Shown: positions 46,121-57,990 of the stretch, one piece after another | How the letters are laid out: the number at the start of each line of letters is the position of its first letter | How positions within the stretch are numbered: position 1 is the stretch's first letter | NCBI RefSeq assembly: GCF_000471905.2 | Contig: NW_006498192.1 | Coordinates: forward strand, 1,044,301 to 1,108,300 | DNA: 64,000 nt | Origin: Amborella trichopoda | Lineage: Eukaryota > Streptophyta > Magnoliopsida > Amborellales > Amborellaceae | Direction: 5' to 3' | Notes under the pieces: generated by a model | Databases searched by the model: none | The model's input: only the letters and a program-made list of their open reading frames with translations | What the model was told of the DNA's origin: nothing | Position numbers and translations under genes: made by a program

Positions 46121-46893
46121 TTCCTTCCCTCTCTCTCTTTTATCCTCTCGTCTCTTTTCTTCTTTTCTTCTCCCTGCTTTTGTCTATTCCCTTCTTCTCT
46201 TACTTCATTCTTTCCTCATAATTGTCACTCTGCTACTATTTCATTCGACTAAGAGGGATTGAGGTCAGCCTCTCATGGTAGACCTGTCCTCTAGCCATAA
46301 TGTTGTTATGTCAGGGTTACTTGGCCTGCTTTGTTGCCACGACAGACTGACCATCGTGCCTAGCTAGTCGGTATTGGTAATGATGTCTAGTAGTGATCCT
46401 ATGAGTCAGTCTTAGTTACCGAGCCCGTTTTGCTACCACATCAGGCTAATTACTCTCCAACTTAATCCTCTCGCTTAGTCGAACTCTTCTCTCCCCCATC
46501 TTTCTTCTCTTCTTCTTTTTTAATGCACTTGCTTGTGTACGTTCATCACAGAGGAAAAGGGTGAGGTCTGACCAACCTTTCTTATAATCTTTGCCATATA
46601 TGTGTGTGATTACAGAAAATAAGAAGAATACGAGCCAAGGGAGGTGATTCCGAACCACTTTTATTACTGGGGAGCTTTCATCATGATCTAAGAGAGCAGC
46701 CACGCGAGCCAGCCCGAGCAAGTCTCGAACCCATCTTAAAATTCCTCTCTCACCGATTGGTACACCTTCCCCCATTCTCGAACCAGGTTCCCGAGAGAAT
46801 GATCTCAAAAATATCTTGAGTCTTCCCTTGAAACTTGAGACATGTGCCACCCGATCATCCAAATCAGGAGGGCAAGATCGAGGCACCTAACCA

Positions 46894-46898
46894 GGACT
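46894..46898 (+). repeat. Target site duplication GGACT, right copy
   Basis: Identical to 28880-28884. On the minus strand it is AGTCC, and removing element C with one copy rejoins the post-integrase sequence of D, which matches AGTCCAAAC at 40043 in C. Confidence 0.9.
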
Positions 46899-46975
46899 TT
46901 CTGGCTTTCTTTTTCTTTATCATCCTCCTAACTTTTTTACTTCAGCGCATTGAGTCTCTTTTTCTTGAGTATTCA

Positions 46976-48170
46976 TCATGGGTAGTATTTCTTTAAGTAT
47001 CACCCATTGATAGGGGCATTGCCTCCTCTCCACTCGGATGTGCCAATATGTAGGCTCCAATTGGCGAGACTTTCTTGACTATAAAGGGACTTTCCCACTT
47101 GGGTTCAAATTTCCCTTTACGTAGACCATGCATAACGATTGACCTCTTGACAACTAGGATTAAATCCCCACGGGCGAATGAGCGGACCTTGACTGACTTC
47201 TCAAAAGCCCTCTTCATCCTCCCTTGATTGAGTTCGAGGTTATGCTGAGCCTCTAACCTCTTTTTGTCGAGTGAATCTAATTCTTGTTACTAGAGTTCGA
47301 CTCTCTCATCTTCAGTTAGTCCTTGATGTACAACGACATGCAATGAAGGGATTTGAATTTTGAGAGGTAAAACTGCTTCACCCCCGTAGACCAGAGAATA
47401 AGGAGTGGTATCAGTAGCATTTCTTGTGGTAGTGTGATAGGCCCACGAGGCTTCAAAAAGCTTCTCATGCCAATTCCTCTTTGTCTTTGATATAGATTTT
47501 TGTAAAACGTTGCACAGGGTTTTATCGAAAGCCTCAGCTAAGCCATTGGCTTGAGGGTGATACATAGTCGAGTACTTCCATTCAAAGCTGAACTGATTAA
47601 TCAAGCAATCAATATGATGACTTCAAAATTGAGGGCCATTGGTAGTGATAATCTGGTCAGGCACCCAAAATGGTATATAATGTGATGTTGCACTAAGTTG
47701 GCCACTGTTATCCTAGAAACTTGCTTAATGGGAACTGCTTCAGCCCACTTAGAGAAATAATCTATTACAGCTAGAATAAAGACATGACCCATTGTCGAAG
47801 GATGCTCAATAGGCCCCACAATGTCCATAACCCATTGTGAGAAGGGCCATGACGCCACTGTAGGGTGTAAGGGCTCTAGAGGGTCGTGAACAAGGCTTGA
47901 ATGGATTTGACATGCCCGGCACTTCCTAACATAGTTTAAGGAATCAGCAATCATCGAAGGCCAATAGTACCCTAACCTGCATTTCCATTCATAGAGCTTG
48001 GGACCAGACTGATGCAATCCACAGATTCCTTAGTGTACTTGTTTCATAACCTTATTTGCTTCTTGTGCGTCGACACATCTAAGAAGAATGTTCTTCAAAT
48101 GACCATCTGAAGAGAGCCTCTCCTTCAAGGAGGGTATACTTGGTAGAAATTAGACACACACTATTGCACT
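46976..48170 (-). pseudogene. int: Integrase of element D
   Basis: Three frames cover the protein: 48017-47601 (LHQSGPKLYEWK, CRACQIH, WVMDIVGPIEH, DYFSKWAEAVPI), 47604-47290 (TMYHPQANGLAEAFDKTL, with the catalytic Glu) and 47217-46993 (KWESPFIVKKVSPIGAYIL, GPF altered to SPF). The second catalytic Asp lies in a damaged stretch near 47640. A TGA replaces Arg in the final NGRYLKKYYP block, and the end is TGA at 46978-46976. About 90 bases later the sequence is cut by the insertion of element C. Confidence 0.88.
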
Positions 48171-48399
48171 TGGTACGGTCCTCTAAAAGTCTACCATGTC
48201 TTAGAACATTAGTGAAGGGTTCTCTCCAATCTTCTACATGCTCAATTTTCGTGTATATTGGGTTGAAGAACTCCGGCTCTTGGTTTTGAACCTTAGCTCC
48301 TTGACTCCGTGCCATTTCTTGTTCAGTCTTGATTACTTCTTTAGCTGATAGACGTGCTTCGAATGGATAGGGAGGGCACTCGAGAAAGACCTTTCTCAA

Positions 48400-48960
48400 T
48401 CATCCTCATCAACCTTGGTTCTCAGTTCAATGTGTCTCCACTCTGTCACCTAAACAATCGCCGGTCCTGATGAGCATAATTGAATTGTAGCCTCGAGTTT
48501 TGTAAGTGCATCAGCTTGCGAATTTAGGCTCTTAAGGATGTGACTCAATGATACATCCTCAAACTGGGCCATATACGATCTTGCGGTATCGTGAGAGTGT
48601 CTTTTCTTACGTCATATATTCCCTTGAGTTGTGTAGTAACCAAATCAAAGTGGTCATAGATCTTGAGCTGCTCCAAGTCTAGATCGAAGGCTATCTCTAA
48701 TCCAATTATAAGGGCCTGATATTCTACCTCGTTATGAGATCTGGTCTCGACGAGAGAGAAAGAAAGTGGCAATACTCCTCCTTTCGAAGTCAGGAATATC
48801 TCTCCAGCACCTCCTCGATCAGATTGGAAGGCTCCAGCGAAGTACATTTCCCACGCATGAGAAAGCTCTACATAGAATACTTCTTCATCAGGGAGATCAC
48901 TTAATAAAGGAGATTCCACCGGTACGAGCTGTGCTACAAGAAAATCGGTCCAGGCTTGGC
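48400..48960 (-). pseudogene. Archaeal-type RNase H of element D
   Basis: Part of a 201-residue frame (49150-48545). The fold is recognisable (GAFQSDRGGAGEIFL, SHNEVEYQALIIGLEIAFDL, TQLKGIYDVRKDTL). The first catalytic Asp is Ala (YFAGAF in place of YFDGAF), and the GDS block reads DHF. The enzyme would be inactive even without the frameshift that follows. Confidence 0.85.
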
Positions 48961-50262
48961 CCTTGATGACCTTTTGTGGGACATACGTGATGTTGAATTC
49001 CATCAGCAATAATGCCCATTTAGCAAGATGTCCTGACAGGCATGTGCGTGTCATAAGAAATTTTATAGGATCTACGTTTGATATAAGTTTCACTTCATGA
49101 CCAAGCAAGTAGTGATGGAGTTTTTTACTGTAAAGATCAGGGCCAAGCACATCTTCTCTATTAGGGGATAATTCTTCTCGACCCCTTGCATCCTGCGACT
49201 GAGATAATACAGTGCCATTTCCTTTCCCTCGTCTTTGTTTTGTGCCAACAATGCCCCAATTGACTCATCTAGAGCGGTCACGTATAGGATGAGAGGTTTT
49301 CCTAACACTGGTGTAGAGAGCACTGGAGGGTTGAGTAAATATTGTTTGATGTCATCAAGGGCTGCCTGACATGGTTCATCCCAGATGAATCGAATATCCT
49401 TCTTTAGCAGGTGTGTCAAGGGTTTACAGTGACCTGAGAGATTTAAGATGAACCTGCAGATGTATGCTAACAACCCTTGAAGGGAACGCACCTCTCGCAA
49501 TGTGGTTGGCGACGGTATTTCTTGGATTGCCTTGATCTTAACTATCTCAACTTCAAGCCCTCGGTGTCTGACATTGAACCCCACAAGCTTTCCTGAACGC
49601 ATGCCAAAAGCGCATTTCAGTGGGTTCATTTTAAGATGATTAAAGCGTCGCTTGAATACCTTTTTAAGGTGTCTCATGTGAGCATCCTTCTCTTTGGATT
49701 TTACCACCAAGTCATCTTCGTAACACTCCACCTCTTTGTGCATCATATCTCTGGAGATAGTCGTCATTGCTCTATGATATGTGGAGTCAGCATTCTTCAA
49801 TCCAAAAGGGATCATTTTGTAGCAGAAGACCCCTTTTAGAGTTAGGAACGCAGTGGCTTCCTCATCTTCGAGCGCCATCTGTATCTGATTATACCCAAAG
49901 TACCCAACCATGAAGGAAAAGATTTGATAGTGAGACGTAGAATTGATGAGCATCTCGGTGAATGGCAGTGGGAAGTCATGCTTGGGACAAGCGGTATTCA
50001 AGTCACGAAAGTTAATGCAAACCCTGATTTGGCCATTCTTCTTCTTGACTGGAACAACATTTGCTAGCCATTTCGGGTACTTGACTTTGCGAATGAAGGC
50101 TGCTTGTCTGAGTTTGGTCACCTCAGCATCTATCTACATTTCAAGGTCAGGCCTAAACCTCCTTGATTTTTGTTTGACAGGTTTGACAGTCGGATCGATA
50201 CTAAGGCGGTGAACAACAACTTGAGGGTCTAAACCAGGCATCTCATGGTAATGTTAGGCAAA
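48961..50262 (-). pseudogene. pol: Reverse transcriptase and first RNase H of element D
   Basis: A 343-residue open frame (50121-49090) is the longest coding stretch in the window. YPKWLANVVPVKKKNGQIRV, PFGLKNA and LGALLAQ/ YYLSRRMQG-type blocks are all in one frame. Two catalytic changes are visible: motif A reads FSFMVGYFGY (Asp to Val at 49906-49908) and YVDD reads YEDD (49717-49719). TAG at 50136-50134 just upstream is at the same codon as the stop at 36830-36832 in C. The frame shifts near 49120 into the RNase H/aRH frame. Confidence 0.9.
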
Positions 50263-53200
50263 GACATCTCGGTTTGCTCTCAAGAAAGTAGTGAAATTTT
50301 CTTTCTCTTTTGGAAACATATTCGTGGAGATGAAAGTGGGTCTGGGATCAGTCTCATCCCCTAGATTTATCTCCTCGAGTTCATATGTTGTGGCTTGACC
50401 ACCTTATTCCCATTCTTCTAGGGCTTCTAGCAACTCTTCATCATTGGCCTTAGAGGTCTTCTCGCTAACCTTGTGCAGAGACCGACAATTTTGATATCTT
50501 TGCTTCTAAGAAGGCTCCAGGGTAGGTCATGATTTCTGCACCTTTGTCGGACCGAGTGACAGAAGGGTCAACCTTCACAAGAATCATTGAATTTGTGCGT
50601 AGGTATCTGCAATGTTTATTTTGCGTTGGCTGATACTTCATAGACTTGTACCGTGTGGCAAGCTTTCTGAGAATAGAAACTTTGTCCTCTTGATTCTCTC
50701 AGTCTCTGCTCAAAGTCGGGCTCAAGAGGCCACTGTGGTTCTTTGGCTTTGACTTCTTATGCTTCTTAGTGGAAGAAGATGGTTGTGTTTTAGCTCGAGC
50801 TATCAGAGCATCAACAACTGTTAAGAATCCTACAACCTGGGCCAGTGTCTTTTTTAATTTCCTCCTATGTGCCCTGCTTATGTTGGTTCCTTCAAGTTCT
50901 CTGTCGAGAGCCTCGAAGTCTGGACATTTTAAAGTGGTACCTGTAGAAGACATTGGGGAAGAAGGATGAGAAGCAGAAGAGGAAGAAGGAGAAGGGTCAA
51001 AAGGAGGGGGACTTTTAAGGTCGTTCCTCTCATCGGGCCGATCTGGATAGCTTTTTACGTCATCACCTGGGTTTGACGTGTGCAGGGAGTCTTTTAGGTC
51101 TTTCTCCTGCTTAGACTATTGGAGAGTGCTTTTAACATCGTCACTCTCATTGGACATACTCCAAGTAGAAGATGGCTCGGGTACATCCTCTTGATGGGGT
51201 AAGGAAGTGAGGAAGATCATGCCGGGGATGAAGTCTTGCAAAGTCAGCAATGCGGGAAGAGGCTTGAGAAATTCCTGCTCAATTAGCGGTTGAGCAGTCT
51301 TGTTTCTCAGGCGAGCAGCCCTTGGTGCTCGTCTTCTCCTGGTTTTCATTGGCAGTGGTTGATCTGTCTCGCTGGGTTTATGGACAACCGTAGCTTGACG
51401 ATCCACTTCTCAACTTAAAGACTTGAGTCTACTTCACCCATGGTGGCCTATAAGTGGAGGGTTCAGTATAGTCTGAGTCATCTTTACCTAGGTCTTGAGT
51501 TGGAGTCCTGCTGCACCGGTGGAGCAGTGGCTTGGGGACCACTTACTGGAACGTTATAAGACTCTTGACATTCCTGTATTTTCTTTGTGATTATATCATG
51601 GAAACTGGTACATTCGCATAGGTAATGTATGGGCACCAACGGTCCTCAGTTCCTCTACAAGGTGTCGGAGATGCCTTGCCAGTTTCGGTGTGATAAGGCC
51701 ATTTGGAAGCATTATAGCAAAAAAGATGTGAAGAAGATCTTGTACCATTACTACCTGAGAGGCTTCTGCTGCCCCGAATGCCTTCTTTAGCTCTTCAAGC
51801 TTCTGAATCAGAGCTTTGATAATGTCTTTTAGAGTGAAGCAGTCATCTGTGGGGTGACTGATCCTTCGATGATAGGCACAGTAATTCACCTGAGTATCGA
51901 GCCTAGCTTGCTCAGGGAACTTGGACTCTGGAAGCTCAACATGTTCTATTCCAGCAATAATCAGAATAGCGCAGGGACCCATTCCTTCTCAACGGGGTAG
52001 ACCTTGTTCTTATGCCTGGTCCAATAGTCATCCCAATTAAGATTCACAGGTAGGGATACTCGGTTGTACGACTGTTGTTGCTTGTCTGCCTGAGGCGTTG
52101 TCTTTGTTATGCTCACACCTTTGGAGATGTCCTAAGTTTGGGAAGGAGCCTTCTTTGGATCAGTGACCATGATAGCTACACTAATCACTCCTTTTTGTTG
52201 GCTGCCCCAGGTGTTAGTCCGAGAGCTACCATTGCCTCGATTGTTTCTCGAGCTTGTAGATGGTCGCAACCCGCCAAGGTGGCGTGATAGGCTTCTATGT
52301 GGACTGATTTGGAGATCAACTCTAACATGGAAGTCTGATTGGAGGCCTCAACATGTAGGGCGATTTTAGGTCGCATGTTCCACACACAAGTTTGAATTGT
52401 TTCCTTCTCAGGCATAGGATTGGGATGGTGAGTAGCCAAATTTCTCCATCTTGATATGAACTGGTCCACGGGCTCATCAGGGTCTTGGGTCAAGGTGAGA
52501 AGCTTGATGGTTTGAACTTCTCTCTCGACCTCATAGAAACTCTAATGGACCATTTTCTCCATCTCCTCCCACGTACGTACTGAGTTTGGAGGAAGCCGAG
52601 CATACCATTGGAAAGCCAGGTTGTCAAGGGTTTCAACAAACTATCAAAGAAGGAGTCTCTCATCAACCGTTGTTTCTCGACACGCTGCTTGGAAGTGGGC
52701 GAAATGCTGATTCGATGACATGGTTCCATTGAATAGGGGAAACTTCCCTTTCTTGTACTATGAGGCCCTTTCTTGTACTATGAGGGAAACGGCACCTGGT
52801 CAATGTACGAAGGTTACGGCCTATGATAAGTCGTTGCACCTTGTATCCCCATAATTTGTCTGTTCTTTAAGCTATGGGTAACCATAGCATCGATGTCTGC
52901 CTATGAGACAAGGTGAGGGACAGAATTGTCTTGTGAGGAAGAGGGAAGGGGCTGCCTTGGAGGGGTACCATCTGAGTGATGGGAATTGACCTCATGGTTA
53001 GGTGATTGTCGTGCGACATCTATATGATCTATCTTCTCCATCATTGCGTGCACCATATATTGGAATTTGTTCATGCGGTCTTCCTGTGAGTCAGATTCGT
53101 TTATAACCATTACGCTGATTGTTTCTCCAGGGAGGTCAGCCTTAGTTGCAATTGAGGGCTTGCGAACCCGACGGTTCGCACACCACTGATCGATTAATAG

Positions 53201-54635
53201 TGGGTCAGCATGCCCCGCCTGAACTCGATTCTTATATGCAGATCGTGTGAGGACCTATTCTCGATGGTCTTGGGATCGTGGCTGCTGAGTGGCTAGGTCA
53301 TTTTCTACAACACTAACCATAGTGTAGGGCTCATGTACTTCTTCTTCAGGTTTCGTCATCTGAAGAAGGTAGAAGGGGTTCAAGCAAAGAGGGTCATCAG
53401 AGCTGGTTGTCCCGACCGCCTTGGTTACTTCCTTGGTCAGAATTTGCAGACCACTATCGTGTTTAGGTTGAGGTTTCAATGGACCTTGCGCCAAAACTGT
53501 GATTGGGACATCGACTGATCAGCGCTTCTTACACAATAGAGAGTTATCTCCATCAGGGGCGGAAAAGGATGAGAGCTAAGGACTTGAGTCATCTTGGGTT
53601 GGGGAGGATGAAGAACTCGATCTTCCATTTGGTCTTTGCCTCGAGCTCACTTATGAGCTCCAGAGACATGATCGAGATGAAGAGGCTAATTCAGGATGGT
53701 CCTCTTGGGGAAGGTCTTGAAGTACCAAGGCTGGAGGTTCTTGCTCGAAGAAGGAGGAGCAGGCAAGGGCAAGTTTGGCTCATAAGGACGCTTGAGTCGG
53801 GGGAGAGGGGTTGTTTGCGATGGCAATGGATGTGCGTCCCTTGAAGAAGGATGACAGGTGACTGAGGGGTCAACCCGGGCTCGAGCAGATGGTCTGGCTT
53901 TAGGAGGCCGAGAGCCGTGAGCATGTGTTTGTAAGAGAACAGGTGGAAGCATGCCCCTTACAGGGTGCGCTAGTGTGTGCTGAGTAGGAGGATGAGGAGG
54001 TCATCTTCCGTGTACTCGGGTTGATGCAGTAATAGTGTTGCCCCGAGCAGTGGTATGCATATGCACAATGTGAGTAGGACCTGGCCTTGGGAGGTCTGAT
54101 CCTTGACACTGACTCCAAGTAACATAAGGGTTGCCTCGAGTGGATGACCAGCGAGCCTTATGGTGTGTGTGAGAGGTGGAGGCCCCAGGGTCTCCACCTT
54201 GAGTGTCGAGCCTCTAAGGATAGAGACTCGTGGTGGTGCAAGAATGTGGGGGGTAGCCTTGCAACGACCCACAGAAGCAATGACAACTTGTTTGAATTTT
54301 GCCGCAAGGGACTGGGCAGCCTTCCGGTGTACCTCGACAATATGATCGATAAGTGACATACTGGTGACGGGGTGCATGTTGTGTACAGCAACAAAAGTGT
54401 TGCCGATGCAAGGGGGAGTAGCGAAAGTTCCACTAAAGCTAGGAGACGGGGAGTTAGGGACCATTAAGTCCCTCCTCACACCAATCCAGGTTAAGACTTG
54501 AGATTTAGACCCAGGGTCTTTGGTCAAGAAAGTTGGGAACGAAGTTCGAGAAACTTGTTCCTTGGGGACACTCGCTAATGCGGGGATAAGAAAATCCTCG
54601 ATCCAGATGAATGGGTTACAGAAACCAGAAGCCAT
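50263..54635 (-). pseudogene. gag: Degenerate gag of element D and short gag-RT linker
   Basis: The start codon is visible here: ATG at 54635-54633 (MASGFCNPFIWIEDFLIP), about 72 bases past the PBS, opening a 221-residue frame (to 53970). Later blocks: 53110-52901 (NKFQYMVHAMMEKIDHIDVARQ), capsid-like region about 52750-52190 (DQFISRWRNLATHHPNP), knuckle CAYHRRISHPTDDC in 51982-51596, and a degraded second knuckle near 51640. The C-terminal block FEALDRELEGTNISRAHRRK lies at 50953-50699. After CHT near 50640 the sequence goes by a short linker (MTYPGAFLEA, EELLEALEEWE) into RT, leaving no space for a protease. A 20-base duplication lies at about 52746-52790. Confidence 0.85.
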
Positions 54636-54706
54636 AAGTGTAGATACAGAAAATAAAAGGGGAAACTTAGCGAAACTAGAACGATCCTACTAAGTGGTAG
54701 TAAGTC

Positions 54707-54724
54707 CCCAGTGGAGTCGCCAAG
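54707..54724 (-). other. Primer binding site of element D, tRNA-Arg(ACG) type
   Basis: On the minus strand TGGCGACTCCACTGGGGA, three bases from the LTR end. It matches the complement of the plant tRNA-Arg(ACG) 3' end at 17 of 18 positions. Confidence 0.9.
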
Positions 54725-54727
54725 CTG

Positions 54728-57674
54728 GTTAAGTGCCTCGATCTCACCCTCCAAATCTTGATGATCAGGCGGCACGAGTCTCGGGTTTCAAGGGAACGTG
54801 GGACTTTGAGATCACTCTCTCGAGAACCTTGCTCAAAAACAAGGGCAGGTAGACTAACCGATGAGAGAGGAATTTAAGGTGAGTTCAAAACTTACTCGGG
54901 CTGGCTCGCGTGTGCGCCCTCTTAGATCATGAAGAAAGCCCCCCAGTTGTAAAATTGGTTCGGAATCACCTCCCTTGGCTTATATTCACCTATTTCTGTA
55001 ATCACACACACATGGCAAATATTACAAGACAAGTGTGTCAAGGGACCCCACCTTGCCTTTCGAGAACGTACACGGATGTGCACATTCAAAAAGAGGAAGA
55101 GAAGAATGAGAGAAGAAAGATTGAGGCTAGAAGAATTTGACCAAACGGTGAGACCAACACAATGACTAAACTAGTAAGTAATTGACTCGATGTGGTAGCA
55201 AAATGGGCTCGATAACTCAGACCAGCTCAACAGAATTACTACTAGACGACAGTACCAATACCAACTAGCTAAACACAATAGCTAGTCTATCTTGGCGATA
55301 AAGCGGGCACAGTAACTCTGACTAGCACAGCGACATTATGGCTAAACGACAGGACTACCATGGAAGGCTAGTCTCGACCTCTCTTGGTAAAACGAAAGGG
55401 TAAGAGAAAGAAAGAAGAAAAAAATAGAAAGATAGAGAGAAAAGAAGAAGAAGAAGAAGAAAAGAAGAGAAAAGAGAAGAAGAAGAGAGTAAGAGGGAAA
55501 ACGATGAGAGAATAAGAAGAAAGAGAAGGGAAGGAAGGGAAAAGGATTACAGACGATAATGAGAGAAGACTAAGACTGCAATGGCTTCTTTTGGCTATGG
55601 CTGAGTAGGAAACACAAGCGGTAATAGGCTTCCGCCAGCTATGACATAAGGAGAGAAGAGCGAGAAAGAACATAAGCGACAATGTGCTTCCACCGTATGT
55701 GATAAAAGAGAGAAGAAGGAACATAGGTGGCAATAGGCTTGCGCCAACTGTGTCAAAAGAAAGAGGAGAGAGAAAGAACACAAGTGGTGATAGGTTTATA
55801 TCGTCTATGATAGAAGAACCAGTATGAAAAACACATGTGGTGCTAGGCTTGTGTCGGCTGTAACAGAAGAGAAGAAAGAGAGAGAAAACACAAGCAACGA
55901 TATGCTTGCATTGTCTATGATAAAATAGAGAAGAGAGAGAAAGCACAAGCGGTAATAGGCTTGTGTCGTCTGTGACAAAAGAGGAGAAAGAGAGAGAACT
56001 TTGACAGAGGAAGGCATCACATCATACAATAGGTCCGCCATGTGTGAACGGAGAAAGAAAGAAAAGCAGGTAAAGAGAAACACGATAGATCAAAGGAGGA
56101 AGAGAGAGAAAGATATAAATATGAGAAAAGAGAAAGGGAGACATGAGAGAGAAAAGAAGAGAGAGAAAGAGGGAAAGAGAGAGAAAGAGAGAGATAGAGA
56201 TGAGAAAAGAGGAGAGAGATAAAGAGATAGAGATGAGAGGAAAAGAGAGATACAGACGAGAAAAGAGGAGAGAGAGAGAGAAAATGATGAGGGAAAGAGA
56301 GATAGAGAAGAGAAAAGAGGAGAGAGAAAGAGGGGAGGAGAGAGAAAATTACCTTCTTGAGGGGTACCGACCTTTTGTCTCTCTTCTTTCTCTATCTCCA
56401 AGAGGTACCCACAAGTTTAAGTAAGAATTGAAATCCTTATTGAATGATTGAAAAATGAACCCAAAGTTTTTTTGTGTCCTCTTTTACAATTTGGCTTTGC
56501 ATGTTTTCATAGAATTGGGCCCAAACATGGGTAGATACCCAAAAACTACCTAAAATTGAAGAAAATTACAATTTAATTGAATTAAAATAAATTCTAAAAA
56601 TTGGTGCAAAATGATTGTTTTGCCCCTTCCTAACAATGTGTCGAAAGATAATTGTTTTGTTGTAGGGCCTGAACTTTTGATGAATCTTGAAAACTTTGGA
56701 TCGATAGTGTGCTTATTCCTTGACGTTTTTTTGTGATTTCTTCATTATAGTGCATTGAGCATGCTGTCACGATCGCGTGGCAACAAACACAGCTCGATTT
56801 CATGTCCAGAAGAAGATTTTGTCGTCTTGAGTTTTCTGTCGGAATCTTGAAATCTGGCGGCTGGAATTTACAGCAGCTTTGTCACCTCTATGTGTGAAAT
56901 CCAATTGTTCATCGTACACGGGGTTCAGACCATAGATGGCCTCGGACCTTACACACATAATGCAATTGGTTTTGCGTCAATCGAGTACGCAAGTGTCGTG
57001 ATTTGGCCACTCGAATGAGGCATACTGCTGCTAATTTTTCTGTAATATTCTTCACTAATCAACAACTTCTCTCTAGTTTTTCTCCCTGCTCAGGCATCGT
57101 CACAGGGATTACCACGTATCGAAACGCTCATCTTGATGAGACGAACACGCTCACAACATTTAAGCGCAATACGACTTGAAACAAGTGAGATATAGGCCCC
57201 AAAATTCATTACTCGTGATTGTGAAAACAACCATCTTTAATGGTGTTTTGGTGTAGGGTGGCCATCTACCCCTTTTCGGTATTTTACTCATAACTTTGTT
57301 TTGGAATGCTCGATTAAGCTGAAACTTGACTCATAGGGATTTTCGACCATACCGGATCCAATGGCAATGGTCCCACAGCTGTTTGACACATCGAAAATAT
57401 AGTTCTCACCCAAAATATAGTTCTAGTTACACCATCCATTTCAGGGTGCTAGAGGTCGATTTTGCTGGAATTGTTTCTTTGTGTTCACTACCTTAAATAT
57501 TTCTGCTTGCGATGAAACTTTGCAGGTGGCCTTTTGAAGTGTTTATGAAAATCTTGACCAGCTTTGGGACCTTTCTGAGACTGTCAAAATTTCCACTGTA
57601 TGTTGAGGCTTTATTGACCTGCTTCCTCTTTATTCTGCATCAGGGACCAAGGTGCTGAAAAATGTGTTCAAACA
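54728..57674 (-). repeat. LTR5: 5' LTR of element D (2947 bp)
   Basis: On the minus strand it starts TGTTTGAACA and ends GGCACTTAACCA. The outer end adjoins CCAGT within the RT of element E. The promoter region is decayed (TATGAAAA at 56512-56505, AATAAG in place of AATAAA). A plus-strand frame at 54910-55140 is the counterpart of the U5 antisense frame of LTR3 and LTR4. Confidence 0.93.
55385..56355 (-). repeat. U5 polypyrimidine tracts and hairpin array of LTR5
   Basis: The plus strand shows GA-rich tracts at 55385-55545 and 56085-56355 (CT-rich in the sense of the element). Between them (55575-55990) are about eight units with loop GCCTAT or similar and partly paired arms, e.g. AGGTGGC and GCCAACT near 55725-55755. 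The unit arms differ from those of LTR1-4. Confidence 0.7.
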
Positions 57675-57990
57675 ACTGGTACAATATTTTCCAACCACTT
57701 TGGGTGCTTGACTTCAAGAATGAATCCTACTTGCCTGAGGTTGGTGTCCTCAGCGTCAATCTGAATTTCCAGATCAAGCTTGAACCTTCATGATTTCTAT
57801 TTGACAAGCTTGGCGAATGGATCTAAGCCGAGACAATGGACTGCCACCTGAGGGTATAAACCAGGCATTTCATGGTAATGCCAAGAAAAGACGTCCCAAT
57901 TTGATCGTAAGAAGGCAATAAAATTCTCTTTCTCCTCTAACGACATATTTGTCGAAATGAAAGTGGGTCTGGGATCGGCTTCGTCCCCTA
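57675..57990 (-). pseudogene. pol: N-terminal reverse transcriptase fragment of element E
   Basis: Reads through HYHEMPGL and QIDAED, then VKHPKWLENIVPV, and stops exactly at the CCAGT where LTR5 begins. The codon that is TAG in C and D is CAG (Gln) here, so E kept the ancestral state. Confidence 0.85.

Larger units (their letters stand above)
28885..46893 (+). mobile_element. Element C: complete-outline Tat-lineage retrotransposon, 18.0 kb, nested in element D
   Basis: Both LTRs have canonical TG/CA-type ends and nearly equal length (2963 and 2964 bp), with matching GGACT duplications. The order is LTR3, PBS, gag, RT/RNase H, archaeal-type RNase H, integrase, 3' UTR with arrays, LTR4. There is no antisense ORF, and the segment between gag and RT is too short for the protease seen in A and B. 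In a hand alignment of about 120 bases (from 29107 against 44144) the two LTRs differ at about 22 sites, mostly transitions. The insertion is therefore old. Confidence 0.92.
43930..46893 (+). repeat. LTR4: 3' LTR of element C (2964 bp)
   Basis: Starts TACTTGAACG (TG changed to TA) and ends GGCACCTAACCA, followed by GGACT. Same internal order as LTR3. An antisense frame of 146 residues (46886-46446) corresponds to that in LTR3. Confidence 0.95.
46899..57674 (-). mobile_element. Element D: Tat-lineage retrotransposon (minus), split by element C and inserted in element E
   Basis: In its own direction: LTR5, PBS, gag, RT/RNase H, archaeal-type RNase H, integrase, then the post-integrase tail interrupted by C and continued at 28879-27725. 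Its 5' LTR start (57674) lies cleanly inside the RT of element E, after CCAGT. No protease segment exists between gag (ending near 50640) and RT (from 50139). The 3' LTR is outside the window or deleted. Confidence 0.9.

Noticed and set aside
54728..57674. LTR5 as a 3' LTR of element E produced by recombination
   Set aside because: E's RT runs homologous up to CCAGT and then LTR5 starts with its terminal TG and is followed by D's PBS; a clean insertion of D explains it without a deletion.
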